Shown piece by piece: positions 10,501 to 21,690 of a DNA stretch of 64,000 bases. Each line of letters opens with the position of its first letter. Within the stretch, counting starts at the first letter, position 1. The translations under genes and the position numbers were made by a program. Origin of the DNA: Meconema thalassinum (lineage: Eukaryota; Arthropoda; Insecta; Orthoptera; Tettigoniidae). The DNA lies in the NCBI GenBank assembly GCA_946902985.2, contig OX336398.1:232153556-232217555 (forward strand). The letters run 5' to 3'. The notes beneath the pieces were generated by a model. It worked only from the letters and a program-made list of their open reading frames with translations. It was not told the DNA's origin and did not search any database.

Positions 10501-12161
10501 CATTTCTCGTGGATGTTTACCCTCTCAATTAGCAGCTTCCCAGTTGTACTGGCATGGGCCCTCGTGGTTAATCGAAGACTCTTCTTGTTGGCCTTCTAAA
10601 CCTCCAGCTACAAACTTCAACTTGCCTGACGCTAAAGTATCTAAATCTACTGCTTCGTGTCTTGTTTCCAACGTTTCTCATCCCTTGTTGTCCCGCTATT
10701 CTTCCCTTCACAAATTAATTCGAATTGTCGCCTATCTTCTCAGATGGAAATATCTTGTGGTTGACCAACCTCTTCTCCCCAAACCACACCTTACCAATCA
10801 TGAATTGAATCTCGCTACCATTAAGGTTTTGCAACTAACACAGCAAGAAGCCTTTTCTTCTGAATTGTCTTTACTTTCTTCTAAAAGGGATCTTCCCAAA
10901 TCCAGTCGTCTTCGTGCTTTAGCCCCGTTCCTTGATGACAATAGGTTACTCAGGGTAGGTGATAGACTTTCGCAATCTTTGCTTTCTGAGGACAAAATGC
11001 ATCATGTTATTTTGCCTTCTAAACATCACGTAACTTCCTTAATTATACGTGACTTTCATTATCGCAATCTGCATGTTGGTAAAAGCACACTTCTTTTCCT
11101 CTTAAGGGAAAAGTACTGGCTTATAAATATAATTCATGAAGTTTCCTCTGTAATTCACAAGTGCATTCCTTGCTTCAAAGCGTAACCTAAAGTCAATACT
11201 CAATTAATGAGCGATCTGCCCTCCTTTCGCTCTTCTCCTATACGTCCATTTGCTCTAACTGGTGTGGACTATATGGGTCCGTTCCAATATCAACACAACT
11301 CCCCTGAAGCTAAACGCAAATTGTTTGGTAAGCTCTATGTTTCTCTCTTTGTTTTGCATGGTTACTGGCGCGATCCATTTGGAACTAGTAACGAATGCCT
11401 CTACTTCTTACGTTTTATCAGCTGTCTCTCGCTTCGCTGCTAGGCGTGGTGTTCCTTCGGAGATGATCTCTGATAACGCTTCCACTTTTCAAGGCGCAGC
11501 TTCCTTGTGGAAGAAAGCTCTCACATCTTCTCCTGCCATGGAACAGATCTCTAATTTTTCCTACTCAAAGGGTTTCAAATGGCGTTTTATACCTCCCCAC
11601 GCTCCTCATCACGGTGGTAGGTGGGAATACTGCGTAAAGCTCACTAAACGTCACTTAAGAAAGGTTTTAGGTAATCGCATTCTGACTTATGAAGAATTTA
11701 ATTCGCTGTACGTTCTGATTGAAGGTGTTGTTAATACTCGTCCTTTAACTCCGCTTTCCATTGACGCTGATGATCTGCTTCCACTCACTCCTGGTCACTT
11801 CCTTACAGGCACTTCTCTTTCTGACCCTCCTCCCCTTCCCAACTCTTACAGGGATTCTAATTTACCTATTGTTTGGCGTAAACTTGAAGCTCTCCGCAAT
11901 TCTTTCTGGAAGAGGTGGAATTTGGAATACTTAACTTCCCTACAACGGAGACAGAAGTGGTTTCTTTCCAATCCCGACATAAAAGTGGGGGACTTGGTCC
12001 TGGTTAGGGATGTTTCTCCTCCCTTGGTCTGGATTTCTGGTAGAGTGACCGAGTGTTATCCTGGAAGGGATGGGAGAGTTAGGGTGGCCAGGAACTTGAC
12101 CACTAACGGGCACATCATAAGACCACTGTATTTAATTGCTCCTTTACCTCTAAACTTTTAA
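10501..12161 (+). pseudogene. BEL/Pao integrase region with DUF5641-like tail
   Basis: An H2C2 zinc-binding domain lies at about 10999-11180 ('NLHVGKSTLL' through 'CIPCFKA'). The DDE core follows: 'GVDYMGP' (about 11260), 'SDNASTFQG' (about 11470) and 'HHGGRWEYCVK' (about 11620), giving the D, D and E residues. The C-terminal 'VGDLVLVRD...RVTECYPG.DGRVR' block is the DUF5641-like domain usual in Pao elements. A stop at 11183 and a frameshift near 11370 break it. The last 299 codons (11262-12161) are open. Confidence 0.92.
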
Positions 12162-12201
12162 TTGTTCGTCTTGTTCTCTGTTGGTGTTTGCGCTCCCAGC
12201 T

Positions 12202-15116
12202 TGGTGTATTCTTTGGAATACACGGTAAGATAGAGTAAGCTTTTGCTTCTCTTTGCTTTAGTTCATCCCTTCCCTTTTTCTCAAATACCAACAGTGATCT
12301 ACTGATTTCTCCTTGTTGGTTATGTCTCTCATGTTACCTGTAAGTCTGTTCTAGATATATATCTTCCATGACCCACCTAGCGTCATCTAGCAGCGAATCT
12401 CTGAAGTTCCTCAAATCTTCCCTGTACAAGAGGACTTCCTTATCAATCTAGCCACCAGATCTCGTCGCCATCGCCAGCTATCATCTCCGTGATCAAGAGA
12501 ACTTCGTCTACTTTTTCACCCTCCAGGCTGCGCTAGTGACTCCTACTATCAACTCTTTGAAGACCATTTCATCATGAAGAGCTTTTTTAAACTGTTAAGT
12601 TGGCTATTCTTATATGTATTCCTTTTGTCTCCTACCCCCACTCTTTTCCCTTTCCCTGGTCCCTCCGCGCTCTGTTGAGGGTGTCACACTTGTACATCGG
12701 AAGTCGACCCAGTCAGTTAGAGCTCCACTAAAGCTCGCCTCCTCAACTCTAGAGGCAAACTTTTAAATTTTGACGCCATGTTCGAATTTTAGTATCAATC
12801 GTCAACTGGAACATCGCCTTTTTCATGCAGCAAAGATAAGTACCGACTTCAGGTTTTAACCTCATTCTCATCGCTTTTTAAAGGCTCAATGCTTTTATTT
12901 GTATTTTATAGACAGTGAAAGTTGCTATGTGAAAATAACTGCTTTCAAGAGATCTTCTTGATCTAACTTAAACTATCAAGTCTAACTTTCAACATGAAAG
13001 ATTTTCTGAGATGCTATCTCACATCGAGGGATATTTCCAAAATACCCACTGTCTATATAATCTAGCTTTCCGCCGAGGGATTCTCTACCCAATTTAAACA
13101 AGTCATCATTGCTCTGGAACCTTCCAGAACTTGCACTCTAACTACCAGTTATACTGTCATGTACTTTCCACTCACATATGGGAATTCTTTTTCAAACTAA
13201 GGAATCTTCCTTATGAACTGCTAATCAATAACTAATTTTTTCTTCCTCCGTTGGGATTTTTCTGTGCATTCAACTATAACCTACAAGTTTCTCAAGCAAT
13301 AGACTCTCGCAAATCTAGAGTAACTAGTTATTTTTCATCATTGCAATAACTTTCTTTGCCATCAACTTTTTGTGCTACTACAGTGAACTTTTCAACTATA
13401 TCAACAGACTATAGTGAAAAACAGTGTTTGTTCAACCTTTCATCCGCGTCGCGCTCGTCCGTGTACAATAAATGCGGCCATGAACACTTTCCTCAATCCC
13501 ATTTGATCTTTCCCAAACCGTTTACTAACAAACCAAAATAATGAAATTGCTACTTTAGGTCTTTTTTCAATGAGGTGTCACTCTCATTAAGTGCCATCTC
13601 TCACTTGTTCCACGTACAACGAATTAATTTCTGTAAAACTTCGTGTCTAGCACACGCCTGAAAATTATATTGTTTCTCCCTTCTAATGAGGGAATCCAAT
13701 TCTTACAACTCATAAGTGAGTTATCTCTAGGTTTCACGAAAGGGAAACTTGCCCCATTTTCTCGTGATCCCTACTTAAACATAGGGGTTCTAGAAACTTC
13801 CTTTCGATTTTTCTCTTCAGGTTTCACAATAAGTGACCTGCCCTATTTGCATAATCTTCTATGTATTATCAGTAAAATAATTCAGTATCAATATAAGAAG
13901 TTATAGAAACTTCTATTTTATTCTTCCTGCTTTTTGTTGTTGTTACTTTCGTAGTTGTTATTATTTCTAAGATACTTATCTAGAAATCCTTAAAGTGCAC
14001 ACCTTGTACTTGATTTATTGTCTAACTTTAATTACGTTAGTTATCTTTAAATTTTTCATTTATTTATCTTTGTCATTTCAAAATCTTGCGAAGATTTTAA
14101 AGCATATAAAAGGTTTAAAACCAAAAGAATTATCAATTGCCTGGCGCAAGCTTTAGATGTTTTTGGAGATCTGCGACCCCAATTGTTTATAGAAATCAAA
14201 ATTATATATTTGTTACAAAAACTACTTCCTTTTGCATTGTTAAATAAATCAAATATTTGTTTTTCGCTTCCTCATTTCTCTAACATAACGGTTAGGCAAG
14301 ATCCTGCCTTCCTTGACTCTTCCTATTCAATAAAAACAAATCTATTGATAGGGTTTTCACCACTTGTTGCATTTGAGCAAGAACTCTTAGTTGGTAACTT
14401 AGTAAAGTCTCTCTTAGCTTTAATAGCTAATTCTAACTGGCCAGTGAGGCAAGCATAGCTCGCTACGCCAGCTTCCTGCTTGTGGAGATTCTCTCCAACA
14501 CTTATGGTTGGTTTTTCAAAATATAAGTGTTTCTCATTGTCTAAACTTTTAGTCGGCGCCTCGCTGGGTAAAAGCTTAGTCATTTCTAAATGCAACTATT
14601 GGTACACTAACCAAAATTATTCCCAAAGGTATAATTGTTTTATCCCTATCCTTCTTGGAAGCTTTTGATCGCTCTTTAGGAATTCTAACATTTCAAAAAC
14701 TAAAATATCAATGCCGATTCAAATTATTTGCACTCTTCAAATTACTTGTTTAGAAACAAACTCCTTTGAACAGATACACAATAAATCTGTAACTCTTTGT
14801 CTTGCCAGACCATCATCCTTCCCCATAGTAGGCATATGTGTGCTTGAGTGGGAATACACTAAAGCAGCTTTCTCGAGAACAGCCCAAGTTCCAGCTGCGT
14901 TTCCCGTTAGCTTCACCCAGGTCCCTACCCACTTTAGGTATCGGAGAGCGGATTTGCCGTGGCAGCTGCCTTTGAGTATACTTAAAGTTAAAATTATAAC
15001 TTCTTTTGGACTCTCTTCCTATTTCTCTTTCCCTTTTCTCCAGTCCGAAATCCACTTCCTTTTCTTTATCATCTTCCCTTGGGGGTTAGGTTATTTCCAA
15101 TCTAATAATCTACCCA
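12202..15116 (+). repeat. BEL/Pao 3' LTR (2915 bp)
   Basis: Near-identical partner of 3695-6610. It starts TGGTGTATTC and ends CTACCCA. No purine-rich priming tract is visible in the 40 bases before it. Open stretches within it match those of the 5' LTR and are not supported as genes. Confidence 0.95.
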
Positions 15117-15213
15117 ACCTTCAAACTGAAATTTCGTACGTAGATAGAGGCAATTAACAATAGTAGGATATATGAAAATAGGCAGTGTAGTTCTTCATGG
15201 AACTACTTGTTAT
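15117..15213 (+). mobile_element. Family X copy 1, right end
   Basis: This continues family X after the BEL insertion. Its AGGATATATGAAAATAGGC and TAGTTCTTC...GGAACTACTTGTT sequences match, in reverse, the end of the second copy at 60092-60140. The final bases form a hairpin (GTAGTTC/GAACTAC). Confidence 0.8.
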
Positions 15214-15549
15214 GAGATTGTTTCTATAATCCCTGTGAAGTGATGTGACATATCCACATCAAATTCCCCTCCTCTTTGTTATTGCCATGGAGAAACTAAT
15301 ATGTTGTTAAATTCAAGTATAGTATCCAGGCAATTATTTGCCCCATGATTATGCCTGTAGAACTGATTGGCATTAATAACAAATGCTTTGACATCACCAC
15401 CATAGACCAGTAGAAGCACTGCTGGAAGATGATAGAGTGGGGGCAGATATTGAAGGAATTATAAGCAGTTAAATTATTCATTCAAGTAAAGTTGACGTAT
15501 GATAATATTATAGAGGTGCCGTTTATCACCTACAGTCTTGTAATATGCT
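15214..15549. other. Unassigned spacer
   Basis: A/T-rich sequence. No coding motif, repeat copy or regulatory site was recognised. Confidence 0.4.
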
Positions 15550-15920
15550 TCTCTACCAGCAAGGACGCCAGTAAGCTTCAAGCAATGGTAATGAAGTTTT
15601 TAAGAATAATGGTTCAGAATACTAAGAGACACAGGATTAGAAATGAAGAGCTACGACGTCAAGCAGGCATGAACCAATCTCTCGGTAAATCCGTAACCAA
15701 CGCCAGGCTACGATGGTCTGGACATGGAAGAAGATTGACAATGAGAGAACAACCTGCAGGTGGTTGGATAAGGAGATTAAAGGCAAGAGACCAAGAGGTA
15801 GACTATGTAAGAAGTGCATCACAAGATATGGAAGGACAAGGTTTGGACTGGCAATGGATCCTGTATGAAGAAATCTACTTGGATAGACAGAGATGGCGAG
15901 CACTCTTATACCGCACCTGA
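15550..15920 (+). pseudogene. LINE reverse transcriptase C-terminal fragment
   Basis: The open stretch ends at TGA 15918-15920. It encodes 'RIRNEELRRQAG', 'NARLRWSGHGRRL' and, at the very end, 'YLDRQRWRALLYRT', a standard terminal motif of a common insect LINE ORF2 lineage. The first third ('KFLRIMVQNTKRH') fits the preceding part of the same domain. The reverse transcriptase core is absent, so this is a 5'-truncated insertion. It belongs to a different lineage from LINE-A. Confidence 0.8.
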
Positions 15921-15989
15921 CTTGCTGGAGACTGTTACGGATTATAATGATTATACCTTAGTCAATAATTATTAAATTAATATACATTC

Positions 15990-16190
15990 TAGTAGATAAA
16001 TTAGGAACTTTGGGTTGGCGGAAAATCCCGAGATTTATTTTGCCATTATGAACACGGCCAACTGAATTAAAATGGGGTTCTTTAACATGCCAACAACGTA
16101 TGACATACGTATCGTGATTTTGTCGCCTTTCAAAAATCACTTACCACAGCCAGGAGTGAACCTTCGAGCTCGGGGTCTGCAGTTCAACAC
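15990..16190 (-). mobile_element. SINE-D fragment
   Basis: The reverse strand carries the middle of SINE-D (full copy at 18161-18552): the CGGAAAATCCCGAGATT block, the ACATGCCAACAACGTATGACAT block and part of the tRNA-like head (CCACAGCCAGGAGTGAACC). Both ends are missing. Confidence 0.8.
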
Positions 16191-16499
16191 GATGAATGTT
16201 ACAGCTTAATTTGGTTCCGTATTAACCTTATAACCGTCTGTAAACTTTCACAGTAATGTAATAATTGGAATTGCATTGCGTCTTACAGAAATAGATGGAC
16301 CTGTGAGATTCTGTTACGATGGTTACCGTGTTGCATTCTTTCGTTGTAAATATACAGGTTTTAAGGTATTTATTTAATTGTGATTCATTTAAAGATTAAG
16401 TGAGTGCGTTTCGCTTACGCATTGGGTTATGCTGAACCTGTAGGTACCCCATATGTGTAGGTTCGTGTTAATGGGACCTTATTTTCGGTACAAAACTGG

Positions 16500-17345
16500 A
16501 ATGGGACCTTAGCAAATTAATATAGGGAGGGATAATGAATACTACTCTTACGTGCCACCCCTAGTGGCAAATTCGTTAACTGGATTACGGTGGGTAGAAG
16601 CACAACACAAATTGTTCCTTTAAAGAAACGTATTAGCTTTATTGTGGGCCAGAAAGATACACCACACAATAGCAAATACAAGTAATTAGTATCTCACTCT
16701 AGTTTCCTCTTGTAGGGAACACTTCCCTTTCACTTGTCAATAAGCCACAGAAGTTAATCCCTCCTAATGGGACCGGTGACCACGGTAGAAATACCTGCAA
16801 CACTTCCTTCAATACACAAGCTACAGTTATTTACGATAGCCAGTCACTCTCCACTACACACTGCTTCGTTGTCCGCAGGCTAGGGAAACATCCCCCTGTG
16901 TTTTCACAATTTACCACAATATCTCTGTCGCACTAGGTAAACACACACTCTTCAAATACAGTCCCTCCGTAGGCTTCACACTCCTTCGCTGTCAAGAGAA
17001 TCTGCTTCACTAGGGTTTCGCAAGTCACGTCACCAACAGCTGTCGCTCAGGTAAAAGCACGCACTAGCTCAAAAACACTGTCCACCTCGGTGGCCAGGTC
17101 GCTCTTATATAGCAGGCTGGTGACTCAATGAATGCTTCTACATCCGTCCAGGATTCACGGCTTCTCGAGATTTCCATCACTGAATGGGTCACGAATATTC
17201 TGGACCATCCCTTTGTCCTCGCAGCCCGTTGCGTATGGCGCAGGTAATACACTGAGGCAGAGCACAGCCCGGGGCAGCTGTGACTCACGCGGCGAGGCGA
17301 CGAAACAAACCCACAGTCGCAACACTACTACGCCGTAGGGAAATA
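16500..17345 (-). repeat. LTR-like repeat, copy 1 (probable solo LTR)
   Basis: Reversed, this matches 52317-52925 in several blocks: TCCAGAATRTTCGTG, GGAAATCT.GAGAA, GAGCGACC.TGGCCA, CAATAAAGCTAATA and AACGAA.TTGC.ACTAGGG. On the minus strand it has a TATATAAGAGCG promoter-like site near 17110 and an AATAAAGC polyadenylation-like signal near 16640, arranged as in an LTR. No internal coding region lies beside it. Its exact ends were not fixed. Confidence 0.55.
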
Positions 17346-17769
17346 ATCAGAGCACTTTGGCTCTCCTGAGGTAGCAATAGTGTCATTTATCGCCAACTAC
17401 CGCTCAAGGATAAGGATTGGAATAAATGGAAGTAAATTTGATGCACAAACACTTATTGCAGCTGATAACCTCAATGTACTGCACCAGCACTATCGCACTC
17501 ATACATAGACATAATATTTTCATGATGACAACAGTTTTAAGGGGCCTAAGAAATATTAAAGCACTAATTACTCCCAGTGATTCCAATTTATAAACAGCGC
17601 AAGATGTAACTATTTTTTCAATTCTGCACCAGACAACTGGTAGGAGCGACGTGATTCAGCCCGTATTGCCAGCCTTATTAAAATATTCTTACGGTTACAC
17701 CACTACGGACATGAATGCTTCTAGGGCATTAAAACGTGGTTTTCAAGTTTATTTCGTCTGTTGCTCTGA
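17346..17769. other. Unassigned spacer
   Basis: No gene or named repeat recognised. Short open frames show no motif. Confidence 0.4.
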
Positions 17770-18135
17770 ATGTAGGGAACGGAGAGAGTTGACCAAAATA
17801 TCAAGTGGACAGTGTTACCTGCAGGGCAAGTACATTAAATTTGATTCAGATCGGAGAAACGATATAGATTTGGGCCAAAGGGCCTAAATGCAGGGAATGG
17901 AGTGGTCTGTCCGAAGTTTCACGTAGACAGTGTTACTCGCAGGGTTCCAAAGAGAATACAATCTTTGGTTCAGATCAGTGAAACGGTGTAGATATGTGCT
18001 AAAGTGCCTATATGCAGGGAATGGAGTGGTCTGTTCGAAATGTAAAGTGGACAGTGTTACTCGTCGGGTTCCAAAGGGCAAGTATACAAATTTTGGTTCA
18101 GATCGGTGAAACGGTGTAGATTTGTATAAATAACA
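17770..18135. repeat. Three-unit tandem repeat, period about 120 bp
   Basis: Units begin at about 17770, 17888 and 18012 with ATG.AGGGAA.GGAG. They share GTGGACAGTGTTAC, a GATCGGTGAAACGGTGTAGAT-like phrase and a GGCAAGTA.A segment. The units have diverged by substitutions and small indels, so the array is old. It directly precedes the SINE-D copy. Confidence 0.8.
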
Positions 18136-18160
18136 GACAGACAAACCAACTAAAATACAG

Positions 18161-18552
18161 CTTGCCACGGAGGGTGAGTGGATATCGTGTCGGTCTACTA
18201 ACCCCAAGATTGCAGGTTCGCTCCTGGCCGTGGTAAGTCATTTTTTTGAAAGGCGGCAAAAAAACGATACGCATGTCATACGATGTTGGCATGTCACAGA
18301 ATCCATTTGAATTTGGTAGGCCGAGTTCATAATGGCAAAATTAATCTCGGGAGTTTCCGCCAACACAATGTTCCTCATTTCTCTACTAGAAAGCGCTATA
18401 GTGCTCATGGAGCTTAGATATCTGACATCTAACCTCCTTGACTTTCATAGTAAAGGGACAGCGAAATTCGACATGCAAGCTACCCTCTGGCTGCCAAAGA
18501 GTAAAGCTTGCACCAGGCACCCGAGGCCATACGATATTATTATTATTATCAC
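18161..18552 (+). mobile_element. SINE-D, full copy (tRNA-derived)
   Basis: The tRNA-like head has a box A-like GGGTGAGTGGATATCGTG and a box B-like GCAGGTTCGCTCC. A body of about 300 bases follows, ending in a (TAT)n tail. It is flanked by the 11-bp duplication CTAAAATACAG (18150-18160 and 18553-18563). Other copies: 15990-16190, 35902-36283 and 42467-42856. It would be transcribed by RNA polymerase III and moved by a LINE's enzymes. Confidence 0.93.
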
Positions 18553-18563
18553 CTAAAATACAG

Positions 18564-19049
18564 TAAATTAATAATCAGTCGGGCAAACTAAATTCCACCG
18601 ATTATGATTGAAGTTTTAAGAAGCGGAACAACGAGGAGCTTCTTTTTGGTGGGGACGGGTTAAAATTTGCAATTTGAATACCGTAATTCCAAAGTTATGC
18701 CCCAGATTGAATAAAACTGGAGGGGCCCAGATGACCTTGTCCTAGGGCCCGTGATCGCTTCTCTACGGCCCTGCATATCACTACAATCCATGGTCCAGTT
18801 CACAGAAATCATTATTATGCACAACCTCGCAGCTGTTTACACACTTGTATTGGTGTAATCAAAACTTTAGCTGATGGTGTACACTGATGTGTATGAATAA
18901 CATTATCATTTCCATAAGCATGAATATGTAGTCATTGTTTATTCGACAAATTGTTATATGGGATAAAGTGAATTATTTGAACAGTCGGAACGAATTATTA
19001 TTGATTGCGAAATAGTAATGTATAATTCATGTGTGTTTGAGTTTTCAGC
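18564..19049. other. Unassigned spacer, possible hAT end
   Basis: No gene seen. Around 18720-18775, GGGGCCCAGATG...CTAGGGCCCGTGATCGC...CGGCCCTG resembles the CAGGGCCG-type termini of some hAT elements, but no partner end was found. Confidence 0.3.
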
Positions 19050-19134
19050 CTTTTGATTGATTTAGTGCAGCTTTCCATGCTTCCCTGTCCTGAGCTAATC
19101 GTTTCATCTCTACATAGTTAGCACACCCTACATA
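19050..19134 (-). mobile_element. LINE-A 3' tail fragment
   Basis: The reverse complement matches the last 85 bases of LINE-A (GAGATGAAACGATTAGCTCA and AGTC-rich end). It stops where the mariner-like fold-back element begins, and no continuation was seen beyond 31585. Confidence 0.8.
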
Positions 19135-19136
19135 TA

Positions 19137-19361
19137 CGAGGGCTGTTTGTTAAGTAATACCCGTTGTGATATTACGCCGTTGCAGCGCTGCGGTCGGCAT
19201 TCCGTGCAGATGCGCTGTGTTCCTGCATCTATTGGCAAGACTGAGACGCCTTTAGGGCAACAGTCGCCCATGTGTGGGTGTGTTGACAACCTTTTGAAAT
19301 GGCATCGCCGTTCGCGAGTGCCGCCGACCCGTAAACGAGAGAGAAAACTCCCCTGTGATAC
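19137..19361. mobile_element. Fold-back mariner-like element, left arm
   Basis: It starts after a TA with CGAGGGCTGTTTGTTAAGT, a mariner-type terminus. The 225 bases are the near-perfect reverse complement of the right arm ending at 31583. The gypsy element at 19362-31232 splits the element. With the gypsy removed it is about 570 bp, almost wholly palindromic, non-coding and flanked by TA. Confidence 0.88.
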
Positions 19362-21661
19362 TGAACCCTTCAGAATAGCAGTGTTAATATGCAAGAATCT
19401 TAATCAAGGGGTCGCGCTCAGTTCCTATGTGATGTTTACGTTCGCCAAACAACATGCTCTACTGAGGTAAGGGTCATAGGATTAAAACTATAATTAAGAA
19501 AGAAAGGTGACAAGACGTAAAATAATAACATGATTTAATGACTAATAGTGCATAAAAAGAATATAAACAACAATAATAAAAAATCCTCCCTGAATTTTCC
19601 CATGACAGGGATATCTATCAATGCTGAGGAGTCAGACGGATCTCCCCTTTATTAAAATGTGGATCCTGGTTCCACTAACTTGCAAATTTGGATTTTATGT
19701 ACGCGTAATGACTAACTACGAGGAATGAGTACTTTGGATGACTGTTCGTTTACAACGGGTTAACAGCCACGGTGCTCACAAACAATCATCTCGTAAATCA
19801 ACGTTTATGGATATGGAACATGACCCTAATAAAAACCCTTAAAAATTTAATGCTGACACACACACTAAAATCTACTATTTACAGGAATCTCTCTCGAGAC
19901 CCTCATTTAGCGCGATGACGCACTTGACAATGAGCTGCCATCACCGGCCAATTGCTCAATACACAAGCAAGGAAATACAGCATAGCACGTGACTTCACGG
20001 GTCACTGAATGGAATATAAACATGGACTAAACCAACAACAACAAAAGCCTGACTAGCTGATATTACTTTATATGAACAAAACTGCATGATAAGCTAACGC
20101 TTCGGAGATTATCGTGATTCGTAGGCAACTCCCATTTATTTAAACAATTTTTATCATTGACCAGTTCTTAATTCTGTATTTCAAGTAATTACGGTGCCAC
20201 AAGCACTCTCCACTAATGACCTCGCTAGCAACCTTCAGTCCGTCTTGTGAAACATCTTCCCCTTTCCTCAATACCTGTCATCGTCCCAACTCCAGTGTGT
20301 AAAAATAACTGACCAGCTGTGCCGTTATCTCAAAGAATCAACAGCAGCAAATCTCAACCACCTCAACAAATGGTCAGACATTAATCAAAATATCCACAAT
20401 GTAACTCAAACAAAAACAAGAACCTTCCACTAATAACATATGCGAGCTGTTTCCATGCAAAAGGTGTGTCAGACCAAAACTAAATATACTACGTTAATCA
20501 CACAAGCAAATTATTTACAAAACAAAATATGTCCCATACACCATAAGTTAATCTATCAGATAATAAGAATATTATTCAGTACTCATCCTCGGCCAGTCAC
20601 CCGTCAAAGAACATCAGCAGCCATCTACCAACTGGATGCTTCTTATCTCATTTCAACCATCTTGACGGAGTGTTGATAGTTCCAGGCTTCTTCAATGGTA
20701 AGCGATGTCATCTCTCGTGCTGATTCAAAAAGTTAAATTATTATACACTTGATATCTGACTACTAAATTCGCCGTTTCAGGTACTACTTTCCCCGGAACT
20801 GTTCGTTGGCGAATTATCGATGATACTGCCCCTACAAAATATAGTACTATGACACTGAATTTAACACATTTATTAATAATTTCTGTGTCCTTGATGACAC
20901 GCAAAATAATAGCTTCCGTCCTCAGACGAACAAAAGTAATAAACCCTACGTCCTCAGACGTACAAAAGTAATAGCCTACGTCCTCAGACGAACAAACGTA
21001 ATGAGCCATGTCTTGGCTCTTCACGCCACTTATAAATGAACCGGCCCTAGGTATTGATAGTGGGGGAAATTATACAAAAATTTCTCAAAATAATAGTGGT
21101 ACAGGAATGAAATAAATATCGTTGAACTCGAAAAATAGCGCAGGTCAAGAATATGCCCATTAATCCTAGAATCGATCGTAGAGATGTTGTCTAGCCGATC
21201 TCCCGCGTTAATGTTAGCCATAGCGTGCCCAAGCTAGACTTGCCGCGCTGGTAAGCATTCTTCTCCCATTGGTTCCACATTTTCTGTAACTTGGCGGTTT
21301 TTATCAGACCTTGGCCTAGTAGGAGTGTCTAGTATTTTCATCAGCCACTCACGTTACTGCATCATATTTTTTCTAGGCGCGAATATTACAATGAACATAC
21401 CAGAAGCGTGTCTCACTGCGCGTCGCTTCTATTTTGAGGTGGCCACCACCTGTCCTTCTGAATCATTGCTAGGTCTTTCTTTTCACAATCCTAAGTATTT
21501 AGCCTTTTGTCAAACTGCTGCAGGTATTTCCTCATTGTCTCCAACCAATGCTTGAAATTTCCTCATCTCCGTCTGGCTATTTTCATGATGCTGGTGGAAA
21601 TATTTATTAATTGAAGAAATAAAACATCGAATCATTTATCCATCAGAGGTTAAAGGGTTCA
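19362..21661 (-). repeat. Gypsy LTR, left (3' LTR in sense), 2300 bp, internally deleted
   Basis: Matches 28521-31232 throughout, except that about 412 bases present at 29571-29985 are missing here (junction near 20400). Ends are TG...CA within a 9-bp inverted repeat. Short open frames inside it occur in both LTRs and show no domain. Confidence 0.95.
20914..21003. repeat. Short tandem repeat inside the gypsy LTR
   Basis: CGTCCTCAGACG recurs at 20917, 20949 and 20979, each followed by an (A/T)ACAAA.GTAAT phrase, giving about three 30-32 bp units. The same array is in the other LTR at about 30485-30574, so it predates this insertion. Confidence 0.85.
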
Positions 21662-21690
21662 CAACTCCTCCACTCACAAAATTTCGAACT
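21662..21690 (-). promoter_or_regulatory. Candidate polypurine tract
   Basis: On the minus strand, GAGTGGAGGAGTTG lies directly upstream of the 3' LTR. This is where an LTR element primes its second DNA strand. Confidence 0.6.

Larger units (their letters stand above)
6875..12161 (+). pseudogene. BEL/Pao gag-pol polyprotein, broken
   Basis: The whole internal reading path runs from ATG 6875 to TAA 12159-12161. In-frame stops lie at 7367 (TAG), 8073 (TGA), 9000 (TAA), 9414 (TAA), 9522 (TGA), 9819 (TGA) and 11183 (TAA). Frameshifts lie near 7645, between about 10440 and 10490, and near 11370. Each domain can still be followed by switching frame, so this is a recently decayed copy rather than a rearranged one. 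A working polyprotein would run about 1750 residues, normal for BEL/Pao. Only 40 bases separate the stop from the 3' LTR, leaving no room for an envelope gene. Confidence 0.93.
3695..15116 (+). mobile_element. BEL/Pao LTR retrotransposon, full length, coding-dead
   Basis: The element is bounded by two LTRs of about 2.9 kb that start TGGTGTATTC and end CTAACCA or CTACCCA. It is flanked by the 5-bp duplication ACCTT (3690-3694 and 15117-15121), the size usual for BEL/Pao. Removing it rejoins family X smoothly. The internal part (6611-12201) holds one gag-pol reading path in the BEL order: gag, zinc knuckles, aspartic protease, reverse transcriptase, RNase H, integrase. The path has about seven in-frame stops and three frameshifts. 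In the first 165 bases the LTRs differ at four positions by eye, so the insertion is not very recent. Confidence 0.95.

Noticed and set aside
20914..21003. Possible CRISPR-like array of short repeats
   Set aside because: Only three 30-32 bp units with no spacer structure, inside the LTR of a eukaryotic retrotransposon.
20440..21555. Paired open frames repeated at 30011-31126, looking like a duplicated gene
   Set aside because: The duplication is simply the two LTRs of the gypsy element; the frames lack motifs and overlap on opposite strands.
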